Positions 34,901 through 45,400 of a DNA stretch of 64,000 nt are shown here, one piece after another; the stretch's first letter is position 1; each line of letters starts with the position of its first letter. The DNA is from Caprella mutica (Eukaryota; Arthropoda; Malacostraca; Amphipoda; Caprellidae), in the NCBI GenBank assembly GCA_947561585.1, contig CANNZV010000424.1, positions 326,957 to 390,956 of the forward strand. Reading direction: 5' to 3'. A program made the translations under genes and the position numbers. The notes under the pieces are model-generated. The model had not been told where the DNA came from, searched no databases, and saw nothing but the letters and a program-made list of their open reading frames with translations.

Positions 34901-35569
34901 GCCGGTGTATTATGTTTGAGTGATATCCGTGCACATTGGAGATATTAGCATATGAGAGGCGGAGAATTGATTGTGGGCGTGGCGTTATTGTTGCAGTAAG
35001 TGCAATATCAAATATGCTAAAAGCAGCCTGATTTTTTTATTTCAATTATAATGAATTTATTTTTTAATTAAATCATCATTTTATTAAATTGGAATAGTCT
35101 TCACTCTATCTAGTTTTCTGTAATTTTTCACATCAATTTTTATTCAGCACAAACTCTGCCAAACAGCAAATAATAAATGTAATTCATTATTTAAATTAGA
35201 GATAATATTGTAACTATTACTCCTTGTAGTATTCACACTATAATAACTGGCAGGTGACAAAATATCTGGCCAAATACGAGGTTTTTCTACTAAGAGGGTT
35301 TGATATATGCCTAATAATTTAGCGATTTTAGAAATCACCAAAAATATAATAATTGTTAACATTAGGTACCTAGATTTTACTAAAAATAATTGTGGCTATC
35401 TAGGGAAAAGTATCAGTAATCAGATACTCACAATAACGTGTATCATGATAGATAAATTTACTATTCAAAAGTTATAAATAACGAAATACTGTCAACAACC
35501 ACTTTTCGAGTACTGTAGGTTTTCGATATTTGCCACTCACAACTAAAATTTCTGTAGAAATGAATAACA

Positions 35570-36038
35570 TATCGCAGTTAAATGAAAAGAAATTGATCTA
35601 ATATTCGCTTCGTAATTAATTATATCAGAAATATTCACATTTAACCATCACTGTCCGACATTTCAATTGGATGTAAAATGCATCATGAACTATCGTAAAT
35701 TTAATGGTAATTACTAATTATGTACTACTTAAGATATCTACAATTTTTTTCTGGATAAGGGTATTTAGGTAACTGTAAAGGTAACCATTTAGGATACATT
35801 TACCAGTTTTGTAGCCTTTGTTATTGATTTGAATTTGTAGGAAAAGGCACTATTTATTTTTCTTTGCTTGATATTCGGAGGGTAGAAGTAAAATCACAAA
35901 TAATAATAGAAATACAAATAATAATAGAAATATAGAACCAAATTAGGAATGGTTTGCAATTTTATAATAATTAGTATCCTCAGTTTTAATTAATAGAAAA
36001 ATAAAAATAGAGACGGGGGGACCTTTAAACAATGGATT
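35570..36038 (+). repeat. Dispersed repeat family E, copy 2
   Basis: Aligns by eye with 24862-25340 over about 470 bp in the same orientation. It lies inside the 34902-37316 element. Confidence 0.7.
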
Positions 36039-36289
36039 AGAATTAAATATAAAAACTATTAACTTGCAGTTAGGTTAAACATGTTATGTTTCTATTCGGA
36101 TAGTAACTTTTATAGGTCAGTCATTAGCAGGGTGCAAATATATGCCACTGTCAAAATTTGAAACCTCCATTATATTGTGACAATGTGTAAATCATTTATG
36201 GCAGAGAATTTATCATACAAACATAATTACGGGCTACTCAGACAATAAATACTGTGGCAAACTTGATACTGCAGCAATAACGTCACGCC

Positions 36290-37230
36290 TAGGGTTTCTT
36301 TCCCGGGATCTCGAAATCCCAGGATTCCGGTCCAATTTTACCTATTTTTTCATCACAGGATAAATCGATATGTCCCGGGATATCCCGGGATGAATATATA
36401 ATTACTTCCCAGTATTTTCTTTTAAAATACACCAGATTCATAAAGATGGTATATACTTCATTATAAGTTATTAACATTATTAAGTAAATTGAAGGTAGAA
36501 ATAAACAATAATGACATGAATTGCCTTATTTTAAATCATAATTTAAACACGAAGCACCCCCAACTTTTATCTACATGGTAATTGGAAAATTTTTCTCTTC
36601 ACATCGGTAACAAAAATATATTGATTAGTTATCTATTAACTTTCAAATAAATTAGGTTATTTCCGAAAACTTAAGTTAGGTAAATAGTATGGTTAATGAG
36701 TAGAATAACTATAACAGTTCTTCTTAATCCAATTGTTACTATAACTTTCCATAATATTTCGAATACATATCAAAATTCCATTTGCAGTTTTACCATGATG
36801 ATATGGGTTCTAGTAATTTTCTCTGGCGGAATTTTCCAAGTGTTGATTTTCATTGGTGGAATTCTCTCCTTGGATTGTAAATATTTATGTTTATATTGGA
36901 AAATTTAAAATTTCTACTTCAAAATAATAAGTTCAAATATTAATATATAAGAACATACATTTTGTTATATTATCGAAAATGAACTTATATTATCGAAAAT
37001 GAAGGTTACAACAGTGGTTATTATAACTTTATTTGAGGTACCAAACCTCACTTGTTCTTTATACATGCAATTCACAGAACCCTTCGTGGTTAGAACAATA
37101 AAAACAATCTTCAAACTCAGAACATATGTATATATATACTATATTAGTGCTCAAAATTTATCCCGGGATGTACACGATTTTTATCCCGGAATCCCGGGAC
37201 AAACAAAAGTGGCCAATATGAGAAACCCTA
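36290..37230. mobile_element. hAT-like element, 941 bp, with target duplication
   Basis: It begins tagggtttct and ends agaaaccctA, with flanking gtcacgcc at 36282-36289 and, on the right, the same octamer expanded by a 'tcac' duplication at 37231-37242. Subterminal 'tcccgggatatcccggga'-type words occur near 36300-36392 and 37160-37200. Two frames inside (70 and up to 106 codons) show no transposase features, so it is probably non-autonomous. Confidence 0.75.
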
Positions 37231-37316
37231 GTCACTCACGCCCAAAATCAACTCTGTACCTCTCATATGCTAATATCTCAAATGTGTACGGACTTCACTC
37301 AGGCATAATACACCGG

Positions 37317-37428
37317 TAAATTGCTCGAAAACAATTGCTCAAAAAAACAATATCTCGAAAGACAATTGCTCGAAAAGCAATTGCTCGAACGAATAATTCA
37401 CCGAAAGAACAATTGCTCGACCAAAAGT
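37317..37428. repeat. ~18-bp tandem motif 'acaattgctcgaaa'
   Basis: About six irregular passes of 'acaattgctcgaaa' lie immediately outside the right terminus of the preceding element. No inverse partner was found in the window. Confidence 0.7.
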
Positions 37429-37628
37429 CCAGTTTTGAAGAACAACCAACCTGTGAATGACCTACACTAGAACTGTTGTAATTTGCTCATGATTACAGCC
37501 GTAGCTTCTGAAGAGATTACAACAGCACCAGTTTTGAAGAACAACCTACTTGTGAATGATCTACACTAGAACTGTTGTAATTTGCACATGATCACAGCCG
37601 TAGCCTCTGAAGAGATTAAAACAGTTCC
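37429..37628. repeat. 99-bp direct duplication
   Basis: Two adjacent copies starting ccagttttgaagaacaacc, at 37429 and 37528, differ at a handful of positions. Confidence 0.9.
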
Positions 37629-38254
37629 AGTTGGATTGAGGTCACATGAATTCAGTCGAAAGATCAAAGGGAAAATTCCTGTTTGTTTATACACATAATT
37701 TATTATAATTCTCTTTGATGTGGAAAGGATTTTTCTATTTTCTTTAGTTTTACAAGTAGGTAAAGGGTTGGGATTTCGAGTATAACTTTTGAATGTTTAA
37801 TAAAATTATTTATTGTTCAAAAAGTTGGGCGCTATAGGACATATTTCTCTTGATAAGAGAATATTGTCCATATGATATTTCAATTTATCAACTTTTTGTG
37901 AATAAACATTAGCGATGTAATATCAAAATAGAGTCTCAAATCATAGACTCTCAAACTCAGACTAATTTCAAAATATCTACGGGTATTACAACTAGTAAAG
38001 TTTGTTTCTGAAATGTGATATTTGTATACTTTCAGAAAAACAATACAGATACACTTTTCTCAGATTAACTATTTTAAATGATCTTAATGATTCACCGAAG
38101 TATCACTTCATATTTAAATAAATACTAAAGTGAGATCGGAAAAGAGTCCCTATCTGTCAATTCGAATAATTAGCAGCAGAATTAATTATAGGATAATTAT
38201 TCCAAGCCAATATAAATCCAGATAGAAAATAACAATTAGAAACAAAAACTTTCG
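37629..38254. other. AT-rich spacer, no gene seen
   Basis: A short inverted pair, 'caaaaagttg' near 37818 and 'caactttttg' near 37890, encloses about 65 bp; otherwise featureless. Confidence 0.45.
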
Positions 38255-38810
38255 AAGAACTTTACTTAGGCACTAATTGAGGGCACCTACTACTTATTCA
38301 CTATTTGGGGGCACTTTACTTAGTTACAATTTGAGAGCACTTTACTAAGTTACTATTAGAGAGCACTTTACTTAGTTACAATTTGAGAGCACTTTACTAA
38401 GTTACTATTAGAGAGCACTTTAATTAGTCACTATTAGAGAGCACTTTCCTTAGTAACTATTAGAGAGCATTTTACTTAGTCACTAATAGAGAGCACATTA
38501 CTTTAGGCACTATTCGAGAGCACTTTACTTAGTTACTATTTTAGAGCACTTCACTTAGTCACTATTAGAGAGCAATTGACTTAGTCACTATTAAAGAGAA
38601 TTTTACTTAGTCATTAATTGAGAGCACCTTATTTAGTTACTATAATTGAGGGCACATTACTTAGTTACTATTTGAGAGCACCTTACTTTAGACACTATTC
38701 GAGAGCACTTTACTTAGTTACTATTTTAGAGCACATTACTTAGTTACTATTTGAGAGCACTTAAATTTATCACTATTTGAGAGCACTTAAATTTATCACT
38801 ATAATTAGGC
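38255..38810. repeat. 26-bp minisatellite array, about 20 units
   Basis: The unit is close to 'gagagcactttacttagtta' plus 'ctatta'. Confidence 0.95.
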
Positions 38811-39540
38811 TATATTCTAAGTTTTTTCTAATTTATTTGTCAGGCTCTCAATGGTGTAAGTTTTTCTCTGTCTGATTCAGGATAAGTTTAGAGTTCCCTG
38901 GGGTTCAATTGTCTCTTTTAAGCGATTCTTTAAGAGGAAAATAATGAGGTAACTCCTCTTTGTTACTCTGGACTCCTTAGCGTCCTTGGGGACTTTATGA
39001 AGCAGACTCTAATTACAAGATACCTTCAATTATCTCTGTTTTGAATGAATGAAATACGATAAAAAAGAGATGTAGTTAATAATAGCTTAATTAATGAACA
39101 AGAAATATCGTGCTGTGAGAAATTGTTATTGCACGATATTATTTAGATCTTCAGTTACTTGTTAACAAGGAAACACAATATTATTTTACCTTCATCATGT
39201 TATTTTATTACTGTATTGAAATGGAGCATTTATTTAGTGGATAATTGGATGAAATCATTAAATTATATTGAAAAATGTATAATGATGATTCAATTATTAT
39301 AATATATTAAAGAACCAGCTAAATTGATAGCAATAAACTTCGAATCGTTTCTCTTGTTCACAATAGGTAACATTATTATATTTGTGTATATCTGTTACTA
39401 GAAAAGCAGGCACAATGTTCCCTTATCCCTACCTAACGTTCTTCTCTTATTTCATGTAAATACAACTACTATATTCCGATTATCTACATACCAGGAAGTG
39501 TATTCGTCCGGACTAATGAATCGAATTTATGGGATTGTGT
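38811..39540. other. Unique AT-rich spacer, no gene seen
   Basis: No open frame of note and no recognised repeat. Confidence 0.45.
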
Positions 39541-39546
39541 TCTCGC

Positions 39547-39992
39547 TATGGTATGAAGAATAGGGAAGTAACAACATCTTACAGTGCTTTTAAAGGCACA
39601 TTGCACAGAATAGGGAAGTAACAACAACTTACAGAGCTGTTAAAGGCACATTGTACAGAATAGGGAAGTTACAACATCTTATAGGGCTGGTAAAGTAAAA
39701 GCATACTGTACATAATAGGGAAGTAACCATATCTTACAGAGCTGTTAAAGGCACATTACACAGAATAGGGAAGTACCAACATCTTATAGGACTGCAAAAC
39801 ACACAATAAACGGAATGGGGAAGTAAAAACATCTTATAGGACTGCAAAACGCACAATATACGAAATAGGGAAGTAACAACATCTTATAGGGCTGGTAAAG
39901 TAAAGGTACAGTATACAGAATAGGGAAGTAACAACACCTTAAAGGACTGGTCAATGTACAGTATACAGAATAAGAACGTAATAACAGAAATA
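39547..39992. repeat. 50-bp minisatellite array, about 8 units
   Basis: The unit is close to 'gaatagggaagtaacaacat' plus 'cttacagagctgttaaaggcacattgcaca'. Some units carry a short 'gtaaag' insertion. The minus-strand frame at 39784-40020 is an array product. Confidence 0.92.
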
Positions 39993-40217
39993 ATATTAGA
40001 ATACAACAAACACAGTGCAAATAATTAGGGGTCTCGTATATTCGAAGTTTTACAATAAAATTGTACAGATTTTATCAAATGGATGTAAAAAAGAATATTA
40101 ACGAATTGAATACATTCTATTTCTTATATAAAAAAACTCTTTTCTAAATATTGCATCACGCTCAAATAAATGAAACTCGTAATTTTTTTTTAAATTATTG
40201 TATCATTGGTAGGAATA

Positions 40218-40354
40218 TTTCTCTGGTTAACATTATCAAAACATTGTAACAATATGAAAAATATTTTACCAATATAGATAATGTTCTAACAATACTAAAG
40301 CATTATTGTTCCATTATTTGTAAAGTTGTAACAAACTCGGCAATGTAGTAACAA
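40218..40354. repeat. 20-bp array, decayed left part
   Basis: Degenerate 'taacaatattggtaatgttg'-type units lie left of a transposon relic. The homogeneous part resumes at about 41445. Confidence 0.65.
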
Positions 40355-41440
40355 TACAAGGTGTCCCAAAAAAAAACATACCATAAAAAACTATTGAACT
40401 TAAAAATAATTGGTATGTCATATTTTGTTTATAAACATTTATTCCATATCTGTCAAAATTTTAGGTGAATACATCCAACCGTTTTCCTTATGCAGTATTT
40501 TAGTGACCGATACTAAAAACCTGTTAGTGCACTCTTGGTTTAACTTCGAATTTTAAAATATTAAAACATGTTTTAATAACTTCCAATTGTTTATTAAAAT
40601 TGTTTATTAAAAAACCGTTATTATAATAATAAAAGGCGTTTAATAAAATGCAACCGAAAAAATCAATTAAACTGTTCCTCCTATTAATCGTTTCAGGGGA
40701 TCTGGTTGGCCATTTGATACAATGATTCAAGGCGATAATGCGTATTGCCGATTAACTCATTTAGTGTTTCCTCACAGCAACAGTTCTGACCCCGTCTTGA
40801 ACCAATCAAATTCAATTAACACTGTTTCCATGTATCTCTCGAAGTATTGGATCGATCCTATCATTTATTAGATCAAGGTATCTAATAACCTTCATTTAAA
40901 TTATTTTTGTAAAAATAAGGACCGACAAAATGGCCAAGTCGCCCATTGCTACCTAGTCCTAGTCTTAAGAGATTCCTACGTCAAAGTTGAAAGTAGGAGG
41001 TTGGTTCTAATCAAATGAAAAGGGCCAATCACAACATCGTTAATCACAATATCATCAAACATCGCCAAACACAATATCGTCAATCATCGCCTATCACAAT
41101 ATCGTCCACAAACCAGACATTTCTTTGCTAAAACCAATGAGCAAAATTAGGTCGCCGAGGAATATCTGTATCAAGATGTTAATCCCTCTCGAACATCTTG
41201 TAAGGATGTCACTTCAAATTTACGGTTACAAATCTGTTGAATGTTTATTTAGTATCATTTAATTCACTTTTTATAGCACTGATTTGCAAATTTTCTGTAA
41301 GTGCTTCTTGAACAAATCGAATTGTGAAATAGGTACCGGTTGGGCCAAAAGTCACTTTGCCATTTTGAAATTTTATAAAGCTCAAATAAGAAAGATAAAT
41401 ATATTTAGTAAATGACATATGAAAGAAGGTACTTAAAGTT
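40355..41440 (-). mobile_element. Mariner-like relic splitting the 20-bp array
   Basis: The left edge tacaaggtgtcccaaaaaaa resembles a Tc1/mariner terminus next to TA. The minus strand at about 40520-40730 reads IKWPTRSPE and, after an indel, IDFFGCILLNAFYYYNN. This recalls the WPxRSPDLxPLDFFLWG block of mariner-like transposases. The rest is stop-ridden. No matching right terminus was found, so the right limit is set only by the resumption of the array. Confidence 0.5.
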
Positions 41441-41444
41441 CCAA

Positions 41445-41905
41445 TATTAACAGTGTCGTAACAATATTGGTAATATTGTAACAAACTCGTCCATGTTGCA
41501 ACAATATTGGTGATGTTGTAACCATATTGGTAATGTTGTAACAATATTGGTAATGTTGAACAATATTGGTAATGTTGTATCAATATTGGTAATGTTGTAA
41601 CAATATTGGTAATGTTGTAACAATATTGGTAATGTTGTAACAATATTGGTAATGGTGTAACAATATTGGTAATGTTGTAACAATATTGGTAATGTTGTAA
41701 CAATATTGGTAATGTTGTAACAATATTGGTAATGTTGTAACAATATTGGTAATATTCTAACAATATTGGCATTTTTTTCCATTATTAGATGTATTGTGAC
41801 ATCATTGGCAAAGTTTATACAATATTGGCCATTAGTTACAAAACTGGCAATAATGATACAACATTGTGGAAATGTTGTAACAATATTCAGGCAATACTTC
41901 CCAAT
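41445..41905. repeat. 20-bp minisatellite array, homogeneous part
   Basis: The unit is caatattggtaatgttgtaa, nearly perfect from 41500 to 41755 and decayed at both sides. Overlapping minus-strand frames of 111 and 175 codons are array products. Confidence 0.95.
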
Positions 41906-42379
41906 AAAAGTTGTTTCCTGGGATATTCAAAATAACTTTTCAAAGATAACACGTGGGTCAATTAAAACTTTCTTCTCCTTTTCAAATTCGAGTCGATGAG
42001 CTGAAATGTTTCCCATTGTGTTTAAGATAATAACCCAGAAAAGGATTCAGTGTCACGCAATATCCTTCCTCTTGTTTTATCCTCGCTAAAATAACACAAT
42101 AAACTGTTCGCGTGATCTTCCTGCGATAATTTCAGGATTAGGTCTCGTAGTCTTCATAAACTGTCACCTCTCCATTTTCCTCATTCAGAATGTAGTGTAA
42201 CTATGATTTTTTAGGTGACTGTATCTACTGGGAATCTTCTCTGCGTCCGTGAGCCTTACACTGAATTATGCTGCCATTTTAAATATCTGAATAGAAATAT
42301 TTTAAATGGTAAGATCAGTTTCCACATTCCTTATAATAATTTTTACTGATAAAAGCAATGATACAAGAAGATACAAATG
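41906..42379. other. Spacer with a decayed family A tail
   Basis: At about 42120-42250 'ttaggtctcgtagtcttcat' and 'tgtcacctctccattttcct' match family A read in reverse. Confidence 0.5.
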
Positions 42380-42381
42380 AT

Positions 42382-42576
42382 ATTCCACTAGGGACTAACT
42401 TTACTGTGAAGAACATTCTTACAATATCTACGTACAGTCAATACATATAATATTCCACTAGGAATGAACTCTTATTGCGAAGAACAATAATACAATATAA
42501 ATGTATGTTTACAGTCAATACAATTAATATTCAACTTGGGATGAAGTCTTTAGGTAAAGAACATAAATACAATATC
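42382..42576 (+). repeat. Family C ~73-bp tandem repeat, left of the palindromic composite
   Basis: Three units start attccactagg at 42382, 42452 and, diverged, 42529. Each has 'gaagaaca', 'acaatat' and 'acagtcaatac' in the same order. Confidence 0.8.
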
Positions 42577-43089
42577 AACCCAAGTGAAAATTGGAGCAGG
42601 TTCGAGGCAGCGGTTAAGCCGATCGAGGTAGTCACCACGGCTGTCAGGGATCAGCGAGAGTGCAGCGTGGGAGCCAAACTGACAGATTTGGGGGTTAATT
42701 CTACTCAGGTGTAACTGCGCAGAATTACTCTAGGCACCTGCTTCTATTTGCCTTGCGCGCTGCCTAACTTCGGATGCGCGGCCCCTAGCCAAAACTATAC
42801 AGGGTGGTTAGAAAAAAAACGGAACCCAAATTTGATTTGATATATCTCAAAAACTACTCACGTTATGAATTTTCTAAAATTATCATTGTGTTTTCTTACT
42901 TTTTTTTCATTACTATTGAAAAATTCAAAGTTATTCATCTTTCAATATTGATGCAATAGTGATTATAGTAAACGGTGTCGAAAGTATGCTTGCGCACAAA
43001 CAAAAAAAAATTTTAAACAAAAATACTCAACACAACGATCCTTCACAATATATCATTAACAAACCATTATTAAATAAATATTTAGTCTT

Positions 43090-43390
43090 AATTCCTTCCT
43101 TAACTTCAACACAAGTCCTGCATTTATTGGCATAACTCAATATTTGTTCTCATTGCTGCCATAACTCTATTAATTAAAGCAGAATTTTCTTAGAGTAAAT
43201 TCACTTCACTTGTGATTCTCTCATTCAAGTCGTCTAAGTTCACAGGCAGAGTTGAGTACTCTTTACTCTTCAATTTCCAAATAAGAAAATATCAATTGGT
43301 GTCATGTCCAGTGATCTTGGGGGCCACTCATTTGCATAGTTTAGTGCAATAATGCGATTGTTGAGCACATCAGTTAGCAAATATAACACA
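43090..43390 (-). pseudogene. Mariner-like transposase C-terminal relic
   Basis: The minus strand reads NEWPPRSLDMTPIDIFLFGN, then stop-interrupted sequence ending VMAAMRTNIELC. The first block corresponds to the third catalytic motif (WPPRSPDLTPLDFFLWG-like). The first of its two Asp positions has shifted context, SLDMTPID. The last block corresponds to the usual C-terminal RVxxAMRxRxELC segment. Several stops are present. Confidence 0.7.
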
Positions 43391-43394
43391 TTCA

Positions 43395-43470
43395 TCGTTA
43401 TGGCAGCAATGAGAACATGGATTGAATTAGATAATTAAGAAATAAATGGAGGACATGTGGTAGAACTCAG
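43395..43470 (+). pseudogene. Second, inverted copy of the transposase C terminus
   Basis: The plus strand reads VMAAMRTWIEL and, after a stop, INGGHVVEL. It mirrors the C-terminal block at about 43140-43170, showing that coding sequence is part of the palindrome. Confidence 0.65.
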
Positions 43471-44040
43471 TAGATGGTGAGGAAGAAATATAGATTAAAT
43501 ATATATATTATAATGGGTTGTTAATGATATGTTATGAATATAAAGGATTATTGTGTTTTTCTGTAATTAAAAACAATCTTCGTAACTTTATGTTTGTGCG
43601 CAAGCATACTTTTGAGTCCGTCTACTATAATCACTGTAGCATCAATACTGATTAATGAATAGTTTTGAATTTTGAAGCGTTTATGTTTAAAAAAGTAGAC
43701 TAACACAACGGTCATTTTAGAAAAATCATGACGTTAGTAGTTTCTGAGATATATCAAATCAAAGTTGGGTTCCGATTTTTTTAGACCCACCCTGTATTAT
43801 TATAATACTACCAGAGCATTTTTGGCTAAGAGCCGAGTATCCGCAATTAGGCAGCACGCTAGGCAAATAGGAGCAGCTAGGTGCCCAGAGTAGCTCTGCA
43901 CAATTACAATGGAGTTCAATTAACCCCCAAAGCGGATATTTTGGCTCCCATGCTGCGCCTTCGCTGCTTCCTGGCTGTCGTGGTGACTACCCCGATTGGC
44001 ATCACCGCTGCCTCTAACCCTCTCCTATTTTCAAATGGGT

Positions 44041-44165
44041 ATGTACAGTCAATACAAATAATATTCCACTTGGGATGAACTCTCAAGGTGAAGAACATTA
44101 ATACAATATATGCTTTACAGTCAATACAAATAATATTCCACTAAGGATATACTCTCACGGTCAAA
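44041..44165 (+). repeat. Family C ~73-bp repeat, right of the palindromic composite
   Basis: Units start attccact at 44062 and 44135, same orientation as 42382-42576. Confidence 0.8.
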
Positions 44166-44219
44166 CAATTTATGGAAATTTTCAAATTATATCGTAAATC
44201 AGATAGAGAATTCGGTGCG

Positions 44220-44335
44220 CAAAAGATTCCCCAGAAGAAAATTCCACTGAGGAATATTCCATTGAGCAAGATTCCACTGCGGAAAGTTTCACTTTGTAAA
44301 ATTCCACTAAACAAAATCCAATATTTATAAATCAA
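44220..44335 (+). repeat. Foldback arm, motif 'gaaaattccactg'
   Basis: Six to seven passes of about 15 bp such as 'gaaaattccactgaggaata'. The inverse lies at 46632-46695. Confidence 0.7.
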
Positions 44336-45031
44336 CCAGGAAATTTATCCTAGGATTTTTCTCGAAAAATAATATGTAGTATTCATTATTTTCTATAACG
44401 ATACTGTTCCGCCCAAATGGTGTCTAATACATAGTATTATTGTATACATTGGATTTGCGAAGTTCTTGGCGTGTTTCTAATTAATATCAGTTTCGATCAT
44501 ACAATATTGTGCAGTAGAAATAACACGCCTGCATCTTCCCAAATCACCTACTGCTTGTGCCCTAGTTTTCCGCAGTTGCCGTCAGCTGATGAGAAGATTT
44601 GGCGAGCAGTCCGCTTTATGGACAGGTAAAGATAGTATCACCTGTCTATAATTTATGCATAAAAATGTTTCACAAGTTTCTTTAAAAGAGCTAGTACTTA
44701 TTATGGCATTATATTCAGATAAATAGGGGATCGTTTTTGAAGTGAGCTGTGGACTCACTCTTGAAGTGGTGGACTTCGATTTTCCGCTGAAGTCCCTTGT
44801 ACCTCCTCATCAACTCCCCTGAGATTGCTGGCTAAGCTAAGAGAGTCTGGGAGGCGAGACAGCGGGCACAGTGGCGATGATTTCTGGGCGACATGTTTCC
44901 TATCTGTTTATCGTAAGTTTCTTTCTGCCGTATTGATATGGTCGAACAGATAGAAAATTGAACTGTAAAGTTTAATGAATCTAGATTGCTTCTTATCTCC
45001 ATCCATTAATCTTTATCACGCCAGGAACCAA
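44336..45031. other. Spacer containing a GC-enriched, exon-like stretch
   Basis: At 44877 an ATG opens 12 codons that end at a good donor, 'atc' followed by gtaagt, at 44913. The sequence from about 44720 to 44912 is clearly richer in G+C than its surroundings. This could be a 5' exon with the first coding codons, plus strand, but no downstream exon was found. Confidence 0.25.
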
Positions 45032-45400
45032 TTATTCATTACTTATAACATCCGTAACTTATAACTTCAATTCCTTATAACTTCATTTCCTTATAACTTC
45101 AATTCCTTATAACTTCAATTCCTTATAACTTCAATTCCTTTTAACTTCAATTCCTTTTAACTTCAATTCCTTATAACTTCAATTCATTATAACTTCAATT
45201 CATTATAACTTCAATTCATTATAACTTCAAATCATTATAACTTCAAATCATTATAACTTTAATTCCTTATAACTTTAATTCCTTAACTTCAATTCCTTAT
45301 GACGTTAAATTCATTATGACGTTAAATTCATTATGACGTTAAATTCCTTGTGACGTTAATTCATTATAACATTCATTACTTAAACGTTCATTACTATTAT
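45032..45400. repeat. 16-bp minisatellite array
   Basis: The unit is aacttcaattccttat, grading at the right into 'gacgttaaattcattat'. Confidence 0.95.

Larger units (their letters stand above)
34902..37316. mobile_element. 2.4-kb inverted-repeat element with a nested hAT-like insertion in its right arm
   Basis: The left arm 34902-35012 starts ccggtgtattatgtttgag and passes 'gatattagcatatgagag' and 'gggcgtggcgttattg'. Its inverse is split: 'gcagcaataacgtcacgcc' ends at 36289, and 'cacgcccaaaatcaactctg' resumes after 37230 and runs to 37316. The gap is exactly the nested element. The interior includes family E copy 2. No transposase was recognised. Confidence 0.8.
42804..43798. mobile_element. 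Mariner-type element with transposase ends in both orientations
   Basis: Terminal inverted repeats are tacagggtggttagaaaaaa and its partner at 43780-43798. Both continue inward as 'gatatatctcaNaaactac' and, further in, 'gtatgcttgcgcacaaac'. The internal part holds C-terminal transposase sequence on the minus strand (43090-43390) and a short matching piece on the plus strand (43395-43470). Confidence 0.75.
42577..44040. mobile_element. Palindromic composite with inverted arms and a mariner core
   Basis: The outer arms 42577-42803 and 43812-44040 are inverted copies with 'gaggcagcggt', 'gtagtcaccac', 'gggggttaatt' and 'ctaggcacctgct'. Between them a second inverted pair starts tacagggtgg, the terminus of a mariner-type element. 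Direct family C repeats flank the whole. It reads as a mariner inside a foldback element, or as a palindromised derivative of both. Confidence 0.75.

Noticed and set aside
36999..37319. 106-codon plus-strand frame
   Set aside because: Crosses the boundary between the nested hAT-like element and the outer element arm, so it cannot be an ancestral gene of either.
41245..41782. Minus-strand frames with repeated LPILLQHYQYCYNITNI
   Set aside because: Readings of the 20-bp array extended into flanking sequence.
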